Assembly: GCF_036226365.1 (NCBI RefSeq) | Contig: NZ_CP108462.1 | Span: 1,426,001-1,490,000 of the forward strand | Length of the DNA stretch: 64,000 nucleotides | Direction: 5' to 3' | From: Streptomyces sp. NBC_01262 | Lineage (GTDB): Bacteria; Actinomycetota; Actinomycetes; Streptomycetales; Streptomycetaceae | Shown: in pieces, positions 12,113 through 20,674 of the stretch | Numbering within the stretch: position 1 is the first letter of the stretch | Layout: each line of letters begins with the position of its first letter | Notes under the pieces: model-generated | The model's database searches: none | Seen by the model: the letters and a program-made list of their open reading frames with translations, nothing else | What the model was told of the DNA's origin: nothing | Position numbers and translations under genes: made by a program

Positions 12113-13540
12113 TCAGAGTCCGGTTCGGACCGGGGACTTGCGCAGGGCCAGTGACACCAGGGCGCCGCAGCAGATTCCGGCGGCGATCACGAACACGGCG
12201 GTGCGCAGACCGTCCAGCAGTCCGGCGCCGGCCAGGGACCCGCCACCGGAGTCGGCGGCGCCGACCAGGAGGGCCAGCCCCACCGCGCCGCCGACCTGAA
12301 GCGCGGTCGACGCCATGCCGGAGGCGACCCCTTGGTCGGCCGGGGCGACCCCGGCCGCCGCGGTGATCCAGATACCGGTCCAGGCGGCTCCCTGGCCGAG
12401 GCTCAGCAGCACGGTCCCGGGCAGCAGGAAGGCGTAGGAGCCGCTGCCGGGGGCGGTGAGCGCCAGGCCGAGCAGTGCGGCCCCGGCCGCGCCCAGCAGC
12501 ATCCCGCCCAGCAGGGTGGGCCGAGCGCCGAAGGCGGACGCGGCCTTCCCCCCGGCCTGCGTACCGGCGGCGATCAGGACCGCGGGCAACAGGAAGGCGA
12601 GGCCGGTGGTGAAGGCGCCGTAGCCGTGCAGCGTCTGGAAGTACAGGGTGAGGAAGTACGGCATCGAGCTGAACGTGGCACTGAAGACGGCGGCCAGGAG
12701 CATCGCCGTGATCAGGCTCCGGTGGGCGAGGAGCCGGGCCGGCACCAGGGGATCACGGGCCCGGGACTCGACGAGGGCGAACAGGGCCAGGGACAGTGCG
12801 GCGAGCGCCGCGCACCCGGTGACGGACCGGCTGCCCCAGCCCGCCTCGGGGGCCCGCACCAGGGCGACCACCAGCGATGTGACGCCCGTCGTCGCGGTCA
12901 GCGCCCCCAGGACGTCGAACCGGCGCCGCCGCGAAGGCGGCCGGTCGGCGGGGAACAGCAGCCACCCCGCCAACGCGATGGCTCCGGCCAGCGGGACGTT
13001 GACCAGGAAGACCGCGGGCCAGCCGAAGGTCTCCACCAGGACGCCGCCGAGCAGCGAGCCGAAGCACAGGCCCCCGGCGCCGGCGGCGCCCCACACGGCC
13101 AGCGCCCGGTTACGGCTCGGCCCCTCCTCATGGATCGTGTTGATCAGCGAGACGGTGGCCGGGAACAGCAGCGCTCCCCCGACGCCCTGGACCGCCCGGA
13201 CCGCGACCAGGACGGCGGCCGACCCGGACAGGCCGCCGACCAGCGAGGAGCCCGCGTACAGCAGCGCCGCGAGGACGAACATCCGGCGCCGCCCCAGCAG
13301 ATCCGCTGCCCGGCCGCCGAGGAGCAGCAGTCCCCCGGTGGCCACGACATAGGCGCTCACCACCCACTGCAGGTCCTGGCCGCCGAAGCCCAGATCCGCG
13401 TCGATGGCCGGCAGTGCCACGTACACGATGTTGAAGTCGAGCGAAATCACCAACTGCGCGGCTGCCAGGACGAGCAGCGGAAGTCCTAAGTGCTGCCGGG
13501 GCGGTGCGGGCGTCGCGGGCGGCGATAATATCGCGGTCAT
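12113..13540 (-). CDS. MFS exporter, DHA2 (14-helix) type
   Basis: A 475-residue polytopic membrane protein resembling EmrB/QacA-type drug:H+ antiporters; motif A-like GGRAADLLGRRRMF and motif C-like region AWTGIWITAAAGV are visible. It probably exports the isonitrile product. It begins 1 bp after the hydroxylase stop and ends 27 bp before the KAS III start. Codons 5 and 18 are both TTA (complements of 13526-13528 and 13487-13489), so translation should need the bldA tRNA. Export rather than self-resistance cannot be told apart from sequence. Confidence 0.92.
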   Translation of the reverse strand: MTAILSPPATPAPPRQHLGLPLLVLAAAQLVISLDFNIVYVALPAIDADLGFGGQDLQWVVSAYVVATGGLLLLGGRAADLLGRRRMFVLAALLYAGSSLVGGLSGSAAVLVAVRAVQGVGGALLFPATVSLINTIHEEGPSRNRALAVWGAAGAGGLCFGSLLGGVLVETFGWPAVFLVNVPLAGAIALAGWLLFPADRPPSRRRRFDVLGALTATTGVTSLVVALVRAPEAGWGSRSVTGCAALAALSLALFALVESRARDPLVPARLLAHRSLITAMLLAAVFSATFSSMPYFLTLYFQTLHGYGAFTTGLAFLLPAVLIAAGTQAGGKAASAFGARPTLLGGMLLGAAGAALLGLALTAPGSGSYAFLLPGTVLLSLGQGAAWTGIWITAAAGVAPADQGVASGMASTALQVGGAVGLALLVGAADSGGGSLAGAGLLDGLRTAVFVIAAGICCGALVSLALRKSPVRTGL

Positions 13541-13541
13541 C

Positions 13542-14294
13542 TCATTCCTCGCTCATCAGTCGGCGTATTTCGGTGACGAGTGCGACCAGCGCCTTGCGTT
13601 CGGGGAGCGTGGTCTCCGGGTGCCAGAGGTCGATGAGCAGACAGGTGCGGGGACGGTCTCCGGCATTTCGCGCCTCGTGTTCGAAGGAATAGTCGAAGAG
13701 CAGGCATTTCCCCTCTTCCCAGGTGCGGGTCTCACCGGCGACCGTGATGCCGCATCCTTCGGGGATGTCGACGGCCAGGTGGAGATTGATGCTGAAGTTC
13801 CACAGGTCGCAGTGCGGCTCGATGACGGCGCCGGGGAGCAGCGTGGAGAAATGGCACTCCAGGAGAGGGCAGATCTTCTCCGTGTCGACGGCGAAGTCCT
13901 TCAGCACCTGGTGGGCGGTGGGCGCCACGGCGGCGGACGGCCCGACGAGACCGCCGTCGCGGTAGAGGTGGAGGGCCTGCCAGTCGTCCTGGCGGGTCAG
14001 GTAGTGCTCGTAGTCCGAGAAGGCGTCCGGGTGTGCTTGCCAGGCCTCGGTCAGTTCTTTCTTTATCGAGGCGTGGTGGCTTTCCAGGGCGTTGACGACG
14101 GGTATCAGATCGGGGTGTTCGCGGGGGTCGTGCCAGGCCTTTCGGGAAAGCCCTGGCATGACCCATCTCGCACCCCGCTGCAGAATGTGGCGTTCCTGCT
14201 TCCCCGCCGTCAGCATCTGCTCGACCCGCGCGATCGATTCCGGTCCGAAATCGTCCCTGATCGCCGCGAAGGTCTTTTCCATCTCCGGTGTCAT
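13542..14294 (-). CDS. Aspartyl/asparaginyl beta-hydroxylase-family 2-oxoglutarate dioxygenase
   Basis: A 250-residue protein whose second half matches the aspartyl/asparaginyl beta-hydroxylase fold (PF05118). The predicted iron ligands are His161 in EPHCDLWN and His206 in FEHEARN, with the 2-oxoglutarate-binding Arg expected near RPRTCLLIDLWHP. This family uses two His and no acidic ligand. The N-terminal third is family-specific and of unknown role. In a biosynthetic operon it may hydroxylate the amino acid or the acyl chain of the product. It starts 44 bp after the sigma factor stop and is almost contiguous with the MFS gene. I know of no counterpart in the described INLP clusters. Confidence 0.85.
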   Translation of the reverse strand: MTPEMEKTFAAIRDDFGPESIARVEQMLTAGKQERHILQRGARWVMPGLSRKAWHDPREHPDLIPVVNALESHHASIKKELTEAWQAHPDAFSDYEHYLTRQDDWQALHLYRDGGLVGPSAAVAPTAHQVLKDFAVDTEKICPLLECHFSTLLPGAVIEPHCDLWNFSINLHLAVDIPEGCGITVAGETRTWEEGKCLLFDYSFEHEARNAGDRPRTCLLIDLWHPETTLPERKALVALVTEIRRLMSEE

Positions 14295-14338
14295 GAACAG
14301 GTAGTCGGCTCAAGTGCGGTCGGAGTTCCCGGAGTTGT

Positions 14339-14920
14339 TCAGCCCGCGCGCAGCATCATGCCCATGTCCTCGCGGGCCCGGGCGACCCGGGAGCGGACGG
14401 TGCCGATCGGGCAGCCGGCGGCGACGGCGGCGTCGGCGTAGGGCAGGCCCAGCACCTGGGTGAGGATGAACGCCTCGCGCCGCCCGGCGTCCAGGGTGCT
14501 CAGCAGGTCGAGCAGCGCCACGCCCTCCTCGAAGCCGGGCACGGTTCCCGACCCGTTCTGGACGCGTTCGGCTGCCGCCTGCCAGTCGTCGGCGCCGTGC
14601 AGTCGGGGCCTGGCGGACTCGTAGCGGTAGCGGTCGATGACGACCCGGCGGGCGATGGACAGCAGCCAGGTGCGGGCGCAGGAGCGGCCCGCGAAGCGCG
14701 GCAGGCTCACCAGAGCGCGCAGATACGTCTCCTGGGTGAGGTCGTCGGCGCCGCCCGGGTCGGCGGTGAGGTGGGCGACGAACCGCCAGACGTCGCGGTG
14801 CGTGGCGCGTACGAAGCGGTCGACGGCCTCGCGGTCGCCGGTGCCGGCGGCCAGGGCCCAGGCCGTGATCTGGGCGTCGTCGCGGTTGCGGGCAGGAGTC
14901 ATCGTGCGGACAGCAGTCAT
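14339..14920 (-). CDS. ECF (extracytoplasmic function) RNA polymerase sigma factor
   Basis: A 193-residue sigma factor with region 2 (VWRFVAHL, then GADDLTQETYLRAL) and region 4 (LGLPYADAAVAAGCPIGTVRSRVARARED). ATG at 14920 is taken; ATG at 14902 is equally in frame. No anti-sigma gene of the usual zinc-binding type is adjacent; the nearest membrane protein is at 15136-15822 on the same strand. It is the first gene of the thirteen-gene minus-strand unit, so it probably controls its own operon. I could not find a clear -35/-10 pair for it upstream. Confidence 0.93.
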   Translation of the reverse strand: MTAVRTMTPARNRDDAQITAWALAAGTGDREAVDRFVRATHRDVWRFVAHLTADPGGADDLTQETYLRALVSLPRFAGRSCARTWLLSIARRVVIDRYRYESARPRLHGADDWQAAAERVQNGSGTVPGFEEGVALLDLLSTLDAGRREAFILTQVLGLPYADAAVAAGCPIGTVRSRVARAREDMGMMLRAG

Positions 14921-15135
14921 CGCGGTAGGGGTCCTTCGCTCACGAGGGGCGGCGGCCTCCGGGCAGCGGGCAGCGTCCGCGCCGCCCGTGGGGGCGAGCG
15001 CGGTGGACAGCCGGACAGATGCTGGGCGGGAGGGCCACTGGGCAGGAGGGCCGACGCACCGCACGGCTGGTGCCGTTCGGGTACGCAGGTGTCGCGCCCG
15101 TCGGACGAGATGGAAGGAGCGAGGACGGGCGCCTG
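14921..15135 (-). promoter_or_regulatory. Probable promoter region of the thirteen-gene operon
   Basis: This 215-bp gap before the sigma factor gene is the largest gap in the minus-strand run and the natural place for the main promoter. It is very GC-rich. I see no convincing ECF-type GGAAC/CGTC pair, dyad operator or metal box. Confidence 0.35.
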
Positions 15136-15822
15136 TCAGCGGGTGGACAGCTGCGCCGGCGGACCCCGCCGGGTGACGACGTGCCTCAGTGCGGACCGGC
15201 GCGGCTGCCCCAGCAGCGGCCCGAAAGCGCCCGCGACGCGAACCGGACCATGGGCGGCGGGCCCGACGAAGGCGAGCAGCAGGCCCGCGAGCCGCAGCGG
15301 CTCGGCCACGAAGGACGCGAGCGCCCGGCCGAGCCGGAACGCGGCCGCCTCGCCCCGCCACATCCACACCGCGCAGGCCAGGGCGGCCAGGAGGTGGGCC
15401 AGCACCATGCCCGGGGACCAGGCGTGCGTGCCGGAGTCCGCGTGCATCGCGCTCATGCGCGTCAGACCCGCCGTGCCCGACGTACCGGGGAAGTCGGTCC
15501 CGGTGACGAGCTGGGACACGGTGAACACCGAGTGCAGGAGGAACTGGGTGGTGACGGTGGCCGCGGTCACCGCGAGCGCGCCGCGCTCCCGGCCGGTCAG
15601 CCACCACGCGCCCGAGGTCACCGCCGCGAACGAGTACCCCACGGCCCATCCCGGCAGGTCGTCGCCGGACATCAGGGCATGGCCCAGGGCGGTCGTCACC
15701 ACGCACAGCGCCGCGAAGATCGCGGAGCGTGCGAGGCGGAAGCCCGGGCCGGTGGTCATGGCGGACATCGTGCCAGCCATCTTCCGCCCACGGGCGGCGC
15801 GGGCCGTTTTCTCATCTGTCAT
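15136..15822 (-). CDS. Small multi-pass membrane protein with Met/His-rich loop
   Basis: A 228-residue protein of unknown function with about four to five predicted membrane helices. The loop MSAMHADSGTHAWSPGM is rich in Met and His and could bind copper. It is a relative of the protein at 17522-18076: both share an early AxxFAxxxV helix, a GRER loop, WxxRGEAAF after a helix, and the ending LRHxVxRRGPP. ATG at 15822 is preferred because GGTGGG lies just upstream; starts at 15837 and 15780 are possible. It is divergent from the PepSY gene and precedes the sigma factor gene. Confidence 0.8.
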   Translation of the reverse strand: MTDEKTARAARGRKMAGTMSAMTTGPGFRLARSAIFAALCVVTTALGHALMSGDDLPGWAVGYSFAAVTSGAWWLTGRERGALAVTAATVTTQFLLHSVFTVSQLVTGTDFPGTSGTAGLTRMSAMHADSGTHAWSPGMVLAHLLAALACAVWMWRGEAAAFRLGRALASFVAEPLRLAGLLLAFVGPAAHGPVRVAGAFGPLLGQPRRSALRHVVTRRGPPAQLSTR

Positions 15823-15974
15823 GCCCACCGCTCTCATCTGGCGTGCCCATCGGCGATCGGATCACGGCCCCCACGTGTCCCACGTCACACACCGGTCCCG
15901 GAACTCAGCCTCACGGCGGCCCGACTGCTGCAGTGTCACGTCCACGTCCCCCTCACCGCGCAGGAGCACCGGCC
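15823..15974. promoter_or_regulatory. Divergent promoter region between membrane protein and PepSY genes
   Basis: A 152-bp divergent intergenic region that must hold promoters for both sides. It contains a near-direct repeat CACGTGTCCCACGTCACAC around 15870-15890, which could be a regulator site. No sigma consensus was clear. Confidence 0.35.
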
Positions 15975-17447
15975 ATGTCCGTCGAGCCGCCCACCCTCGC
16001 CCCGCCCCGCGAGGCCGAGGAGCCCGCCCCGGCGCCACAGCCGGCACCGGCCCGGTCCTCGCTGCGCGCACTGCGTCCCCTGGTGCTGCGACTGCACTTC
16101 TACGCGGGCGTGTTCATCGCCCCGTTCCTGCTGGTCGCGGCCGTGACCGGGCTGTTGTACGCCGGTTCCTTCCAGGCCGAGAAGTTCGTGTACGCCGACC
16201 AACTGCGCGTCCCCGTGGGCAAGACCGAGCTGCCGATATCCCAGCAGGTCGCCGCCGCGCGCAAGGCCCACCCCGAGGGCACGATCAGCGCGGTACGCCC
16301 CTCCCCGGAGGCCGGGGCCACAACACGGGTGCTGCTGACCGGCGTCGCCGGAGTCGCGGAGGGCCATACGCTCGCGGTCTTCGTCGACCCGTACACCGGC
16401 AAGGTGCGCGGCGCGCTGGAAAGTTACGGCTCCACCGGCGCGCTGCCGCTGCGCACCTGGATCGACGAGCTCCACCGCGATCTGCATCTCGGCGAGACCG
16501 GCCGCCTCTACAGCGAGCTGGCCGCGAGCTGGCTGTGGGTCATCAGCGGCGGCGGCCTGGTGCTGTGGTTCGGCCGCCGCCGCGCGCTGCGCAAGCTGCG
16601 CGGCACCAGCGGCCGGCGGCGCACCCTGGGCCTGCACGGCACGGTGGGCGCCTGGGCGGCGGCGGGGCTGTTCTTCCTGTCCGCGACCGGCCTGACCTGG
16701 TCGACGTATGCCGGGGCGAGCATCGAGGACCTGCGGACCGCGCTCAGCCAGACGACCCCGTCGATCACCGCGACGGTCGAGGAGCACGCCGAGCACAGCA
16801 GTTCGACGACCGGTACGGAAAGCATGAAGGGGATGGAGGGGATGGAGGGCATGGCCGGCATGGACATGGGCACCGACACCACCACGACCACCGAGTCCAC
16901 CGACGTCGGGCTCGACGCCGTCCTGCGGACCGCCCGCGCCCACGGTCTGTCCGACCCCGTCGAGATCGTCCCGCCCGCCGACTCCGGCACCGCGTACGTC
17001 GTCAAGCAGGTCCAGCGCAGCTGGCCCGAGAAGCAGGACTCGATCGCCATCGACCCCGCCACCGGCGAGGTCACCGACACCCTGCGCTTCGCCGACTACC
17101 CGATCCTGGCCAAGCTCACCCGCTGGGGCATCGACGGCCACACCGGCGTCCTCTTCGGCCTCGCCAACCAGATCGTGCTGGCCTCGCTCACCCTGGCGCT
17201 GATCCTGCTCATCGTCTGGGGCTACCGCATGTGGTGGCTGCGCGGCCGCGGCTCCGCCTTCGGCCGCCCGATCCCGCGCGGCGCGTGGAGCCGCGTCTCC
17301 CCGTACGTCCTGGTGCCCTGCGCCGCCGCGATCGCCGTTCTCGGCTACTTCGTGCCGCTGCTGGGCATCCCGCTGGCCGCTTTCCTCGCCGTGGACGTCG
17401 TCCTCGGCGAGATCGCCCACCGGCGCGGCGGGCGCAGCTACGCCTGA
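15975..17447 (+). CDS. PepSY-associated transmembrane protein with Met-rich insert
   Basis: A 490-residue PepSY_TM (PF03929) protein. Helices are visible at about 37-63, 182-200, 222-242, 395-415 and two near the C-terminus, with PepSY-like periplasmic segments (TLAVFVDPYTGKVRG, DSIAIDPATGEVTDTLRFAD). A Ser/Thr-rich insert at 270-300 has six Met in the MKGMEGMEGMAGMDMG stretch plus His271 and His274, a pattern seen in copper and silver binding loops. ATG at 15975 fits the family N-terminus. It is followed by a small Met/His membrane protein and YcnI, supporting a role in copper handling or reduction outside the cell. Confidence 0.88.
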   Translation: MSVEPPTLAPPREAEEPAPAPQPAPARSSLRALRPLVLRLHFYAGVFIAPFLLVAAVTGLLYAGSFQAEKFVYADQLRVPVGKTELPISQQVAAARKAHPEGTISAVRPSPEAGATTRVLLTGVAGVAEGHTLAVFVDPYTGKVRGALESYGSTGALPLRTWIDELHRDLHLGETGRLYSELAASWLWVISGGGLVLWFGRRRALRKLRGTSGRRRTLGLHGTVGAWAAAGLFFLSATGLTWSTYAGASIEDLRTALSQTTPSITATVEEHAEHSSSTTGTESMKGMEGMEGMAGMDMGTDTTTTTESTDVGLDAVLRTARAHGLSDPVEIVPPADSGTAYVVKQVQRSWPEKQDSIAIDPATGEVTDTLRFADYPILAKLTRWGIDGHTGVLFGLANQIVLASLTLALILLIVWGYRMWWLRGRGSAFGRPIPRGAWSRVSPYVLVPCAAAIAVLGYFVPLLGIPLAAFLAVDVVLGEIAHRRGGRSYA

Positions 17448-17521
17448 AGTGCCCGAAGTGCCTGAACAGGCCCGGCCCCGGGTCCGTAATCCGTTGCACG
17501 GAATGGGAGGATCCCGTCGGC

Positions 17522-18076
17522 ATGAGTGCTTCCTGGGCGGTGCGGGTTCTGCGGGCCGCGGTGTTCGCCGTGATGTGCGTGACGCTGTCCGCCGCCGCCC
17601 ACCGGCTGGCGGTGGGCACCACGCCCCCGGCCTGGGCCGACGGCTGCGGATTCCTCGCGGTGCTCGCCGTCGCCTGCCCGCTGGGCGGCCGTGAGCGCTC
17701 CCTGACCGGCATCGGCGTCGCGATGCTCACCGTCCAGACCGCACTGCACTTCGCCTTCGACACCGCCCGTCCCCGCATGCCGGGGATGGCGGGGATGCAC
17801 GGCGTCCACCACGCCGTGACGGCGTACGGAGCCGTCGCCCATCTGCTGGCCGCGCTGCTCGCCTCGTGGTGGCTGCGCCGGGGCGAGGCCGCCTTCTGGT
17901 CCCTGCTGCGCAGGGCCCGGGCGCTGGCCCCCGGCCTCGCCGCCTGGTGGCGCGGGCGCACCGGCCCCGTCGCCCCGGCCCTCGGTGCGAGCGCGCTGCC
18001 GCCCTGCCCCACGCCCGTACAGAGCCTGCTGCTGCGCCACGCGGTCTCCCGGCGCGGGCCACCGGTCCCGGCCTGA
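17522..18076 (+). CDS. Small Met/His-rich membrane protein, paralogue of the one at 15136-15822
   Basis: A 184-residue protein with about four helices and a loop RPRMPGMAGMHGVHH (Met86, Met89, Met92, His93, His96, His97). It shares helix order, the GRERS loop and the C-terminal RRGPP ending with the minus-strand protein across the PepSY gene. Function is unknown; the Met/His loop between helices suggests metal binding at the outer face. It lies 74 bp after PepSY and 53 bp before ycnI, so the three plus-strand genes probably form one operon. Confidence 0.82.
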   Translation: MSASWAVRVLRAAVFAVMCVTLSAAAHRLAVGTTPPAWADGCGFLAVLAVACPLGGRERSLTGIGVAMLTVQTALHFAFDTARPRMPGMAGMHGVHHAVTAYGAVAHLLAALLASWWLRRGEAAFWSLLRRARALAPGLAAWWRGRTGPVAPALGASALPPCPTPVQSLLLRHAVSRRGPPVPA

Positions 18077-18129
18077 CCCAGCCACGTCGCATCCTCCCCC
18101 TTTCCCTGTACGGAGTACGGAGCACACCC

Positions 18130-18855
18130 ATGTCGTTCACCACGCTGCGCAGAGCCGCCACCGTCACCGCCCTGACCGCGAGCGCCGTGCTGGCCGCCGC
18201 CGGCGCCGCTTTCGCCCATGTCACCGTCCACCCGGAGAGCTACGCCAAGGGCGCCACGGACGGCACCCTGACCTTCCGCGTCCCCAACGAGGAGGACGGC
18301 GCGAGCACGACGAAGGTCCAGGTCTTCTTCCCCACCGACCACCCCGTCCTCGGGGTCCTGGTCGGCCCGATCCCCGGCTGGACCGCCACGACCACCACGA
18401 CCAAGCTCAAGACCCCGGTCACCACCGACGACGGCACCATCACCGAGGCCGTCTCCGAGGTCACCTGGACCAAGGGCACCATCAAGCCCGGCCAGTACCA
18501 GGACTTCTCCGTGGCCTTCGGCCAGCTCCCCGAGGACGCTTCCGAACTGGCCTTCAAGACCCTCCAGACCTACTCCGACGGCAAGGTCGCCCGCTGGATC
18601 GAGGAAGCCCAGGCCGGCGAGGAGGAGCCCGAGAACCCGGTCCCCGTCCTCACCCTGACCACGGCCGCAGACGCCGGCACCGCCTCCCCGAAGGCCTCGG
18701 CATCCGCCGCCCCCGCCTCGGCCACGGTCCCGGCCGCAGCCGCCACCGACGACTCCACCGCCCGCACCATCGGCATCGCCGGCCTGGTCGTCGGCCTCTT
18801 CGGCCTGGCCGCCGCCGCCTTCGCGATCACCCGCGGCCGCAGGCCCAGCGCGTAA
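18130..18855 (+). CDS. ycnI: YcnI-family (DUF1775) copper-binding protein
   Basis: A 241-residue exported protein. The signal peptide ends AAFA at residue 29, leaving His30 (HVTVHPES) as the predicted mature N-terminus; in YcnI proteins this His forms a mono-histidine copper site. The DUF1775 core follows (RVPNEED, PIPGWTATT, VTWTKGTIKPGQYQDF). A Ser/Ala-rich linker and a C-terminal helix plus basic tail anchor it to the membrane. ATG at 18130 sets the signal peptide. It ends the island and is followed by a strong terminator. Confidence 0.92.
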   Translation: MSFTTLRRAATVTALTASAVLAAAGAAFAHVTVHPESYAKGATDGTLTFRVPNEEDGASTTKVQVFFPTDHPVLGVLVGPIPGWTATTTTTKLKTPVTTDDGTITEAVSEVTWTKGTIKPGQYQDFSVAFGQLPEDASELAFKTLQTYSDGKVARWIEEAQAGEEEPENPVPVLTLTTAADAGTASPKASASAAPASATVPAAAATDDSTARTIGIAGLVVGLFGLAAAAFAITRGRRPSA

Positions 18856-18861
18856 GCCCGC

Positions 18862-18890
18862 AGGGTCCGGGCCTGCCCGGCCCGGACCCT
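18862..18890 (+). terminator. Rho-independent-like hairpin after ycnI
   Basis: AGGGTCCGGGCC and GGCCCGGACCCT form a perfect 12-bp stem with a 5-nt loop, starting 6 bp after the ycnI stop codon. No U-tract, as is common in Streptomyces. Confidence 0.85.
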
Positions 18891-18985
18891 CCGCTGTGGC
18901 ACCGCGTCCCGCCGTTTGCCCTGCTGGGACAGAACCCCCGTGCCTACGATGGAGTGGTCCGGAGCTAGGACGCCCAACGACTCGG

Positions 18986-20674
18986 ATGGGGATGCCAGTG
19001 ACAGAGCCGGCCGGCTCTACACGGACCGTGATCCTGACCGTCGACGACGATCCGGGGGTGTCCCGGGCCGTCGCCCGGGATCTGCGGCGCCGCTACGGCG
19101 CGTCGCACCGGGTGGTGCGCGCCGAATCCGGGGAATCCGCCCTGGAGGCGCTGCGCGAGATGAAGCTGCGGGGCGACCAGGTCGCGGTGCTCCTGGCGGA
19201 CTACCGGATGCCGCGGATGAACGGCATCGAGTTCCTGGAGCAGGCCATGGACATCCACCCGGCCGCCCGCCGGGTGCTGCTCACCGCCTACGCGGACACC
19301 TCCGCCGCGATCGACGCGATCAACGTGGTGGACCTCGACCACTATCTGCTCAAACCCTGGGACCCGCCGGAGGAGAAGCTCTACCCGGTGGTGGACGAGC
19401 TGCTGGAGGCCTGGCGGGCCGCCGACCACCGGCCGGTGCCCGCGACCAGGGTGGTCGGGCACCGCTGGTCGGCCCGCTCGTCCGGGGTGCGCGAGTTCCT
19501 GGCCCGCAACCAGGTGCCGTACCGCTGGTATCTGTCCGACCAGCCCGAGGGCGAGCGGCTGCTGAAGGCCGCCGGCGAGGACGGGCTGCGGCTGCCGCTG
19601 GTGGTCACCGCGGACGGCAAGACCATGGTGGAACCCTCCGACCAGGACCTGGCGGCCTTCGTGGGCCTGGCCACGACGCCGGCGGAGGACTTCTACGACC
19701 TGGTCGTCATCGGCGGCGGCCCGGCCGGTCTGGGCGCCGCCGTCTACGGGGCGTCCGAGGGCCTGCGGACCGTGCTGGTCGAGCGCACGGCGACCGGCGG
19801 CCAGGCAGGGCAGAGCTCCCGGATCGAGAACTACCTGGGCTTCCCGGACGGGGTGTCCGGCGCCCAGCTGACCGACCGCGCGCGCCGCCAGGCCGCCAAG
19901 TTCGGCGCCGAGATGCTCACCGCCTGCGAGGTCACCGGCCTGGAGGTGAGCGGCCCCACCAGGACCGTACGGTTCGCCGACGGGTCCGCCATCGCCGCGC
20001 AGACCGTGATCCTGGCGACCGGCGTGTCCTACCGGCAGCTCGAAGCCCCCGGAGTGCCCGAGCTGACCGGGCGCGGGGTGTTCTACGGCTCCGCGTTGAC
20101 CGAGGCGACGAACTGCGAGGCCCAGGACGTGTACATCGTCGGCGGGGCCAACTCCGCCGGGCAGGCCGCGGTCTTCCTGGCCCGGCACGCCAAGTCCGTG
20201 ACGATCCTGGTCCGCGGCGAGTCCCTCACCAGCTCCATGTCGCACTACCTGATCCAGCAGATCGCGGGCATCCCCGCGATCACCGTACGCACCCGCACCG
20301 AGGTCGTCGCCGCGCACGGCGAGGACCACCTGGAGGGCCTCACCCTGCGCGACAACGCCACCGGTGGGACCGAACGCGTCGACGCGGGCTGGATGTTCGT
20401 GTTCATCGGCGCCGCCCCGCTGACCGACTGGCTGGACGATGTCGTGACCCGCGACGACCGGGGCTTCGTGATAGCCGGGCCCGACCTGTCCGCCGACGGG
20501 CGCTCCCCCAGGGGCTGGGAGCTCGACCGCTCCCCGTACCACCTGGAGACCAGCGTCCCCGGCGTCTTCGTGGCGGGCGACGCCCGCGCCGAGTCCGCCA
20601 AGCGGGTCGCGTCCGCGGTCGGCGAGGGCGCCATGGCCGTGATGTTCGTACACCGTTACCTGGAGGGGCTGTGA
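18986..20674 (+). CDS. Response regulator receiver fused to thioredoxin-reductase-like flavoprotein
   Basis: A 562-residue fusion. The receiver domain (about 14-135) has the acidic patch Asp20-22, phosphoacceptor Asp72 (LLADYRMPRMNG), Thr100 and Lys123. A glutaredoxin-like segment (about 150-240) lacks a CxxC. The flavoprotein part has VIGGGPAG for FAD, VYIVGGANSAGQAA for NAD(P)H and FVAGDARAES near the end; the redox CxxC of thioredoxin reductase is absent. It may be a redox output controlled by phosphorylation from the kinase encoded immediately downstream (GTGA overlap). ATG at 18986 is used; 18992 or GTG at 18998 are alternatives. Confidence 0.9.
   Translation: MGMPVTEPAGSTRTVILTVDDDPGVSRAVARDLRRRYGASHRVVRAESGESALEALREMKLRGDQVAVLLADYRMPRMNGIEFLEQAMDIHPAARRVLLTAYADTSAAIDAINVVDLDHYLLKPWDPPEEKLYPVVDELLEAWRAADHRPVPATRVVGHRWSARSSGVREFLARNQVPYRWYLSDQPEGERLLKAAGEDGLRLPLVVTADGKTMVEPSDQDLAAFVGLATTPAEDFYDLVVIGGGPAGLGAAVYGASEGLRTVLVERTATGGQAGQSSRIENYLGFPDGVSGAQLTDRARRQAAKFGAEMLTACEVTGLEVSGPTRTVRFADGSAIAAQTVILATGVSYRQLEAPGVPELTGRGVFYGSALTEATNCEAQDVYIVGGANSAGQAAVFLARHAKSVTILVRGESLTSSMSHYLIQQIAGIPAITVRTRTEVVAAHGEDHLEGLTLRDNATGGTERVDAGWMFVFIGAAPLTDWLDDVVTRDDRGFVIAGPDLSADGRSPRGWELDRSPYHLETSVPGVFVAGDARAESAKRVASAVGEGAMAVMFVHRYLEGL

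Noticed and set aside
14921..15706. Upstream extension of the ECF sigma factor to 455 codons
   Set aside because: The extension is antisense-type Arg-rich sequence overlapping the neighbouring gene; sigma region 2 begins soon after ATG 14920.
14597..18076. A 1159-codon open frame on the plus strand covering several genes, and other very long frames (for example 35421-37859 minus, 40624-43374 plus, 44062-46074 minus)
   Set aside because: They are antisense or out-of-frame shadows of real genes, made of Arg/Gly/Pro/Ala-rich low-complexity sequence without family motifs; GC bias keeps these frames open.
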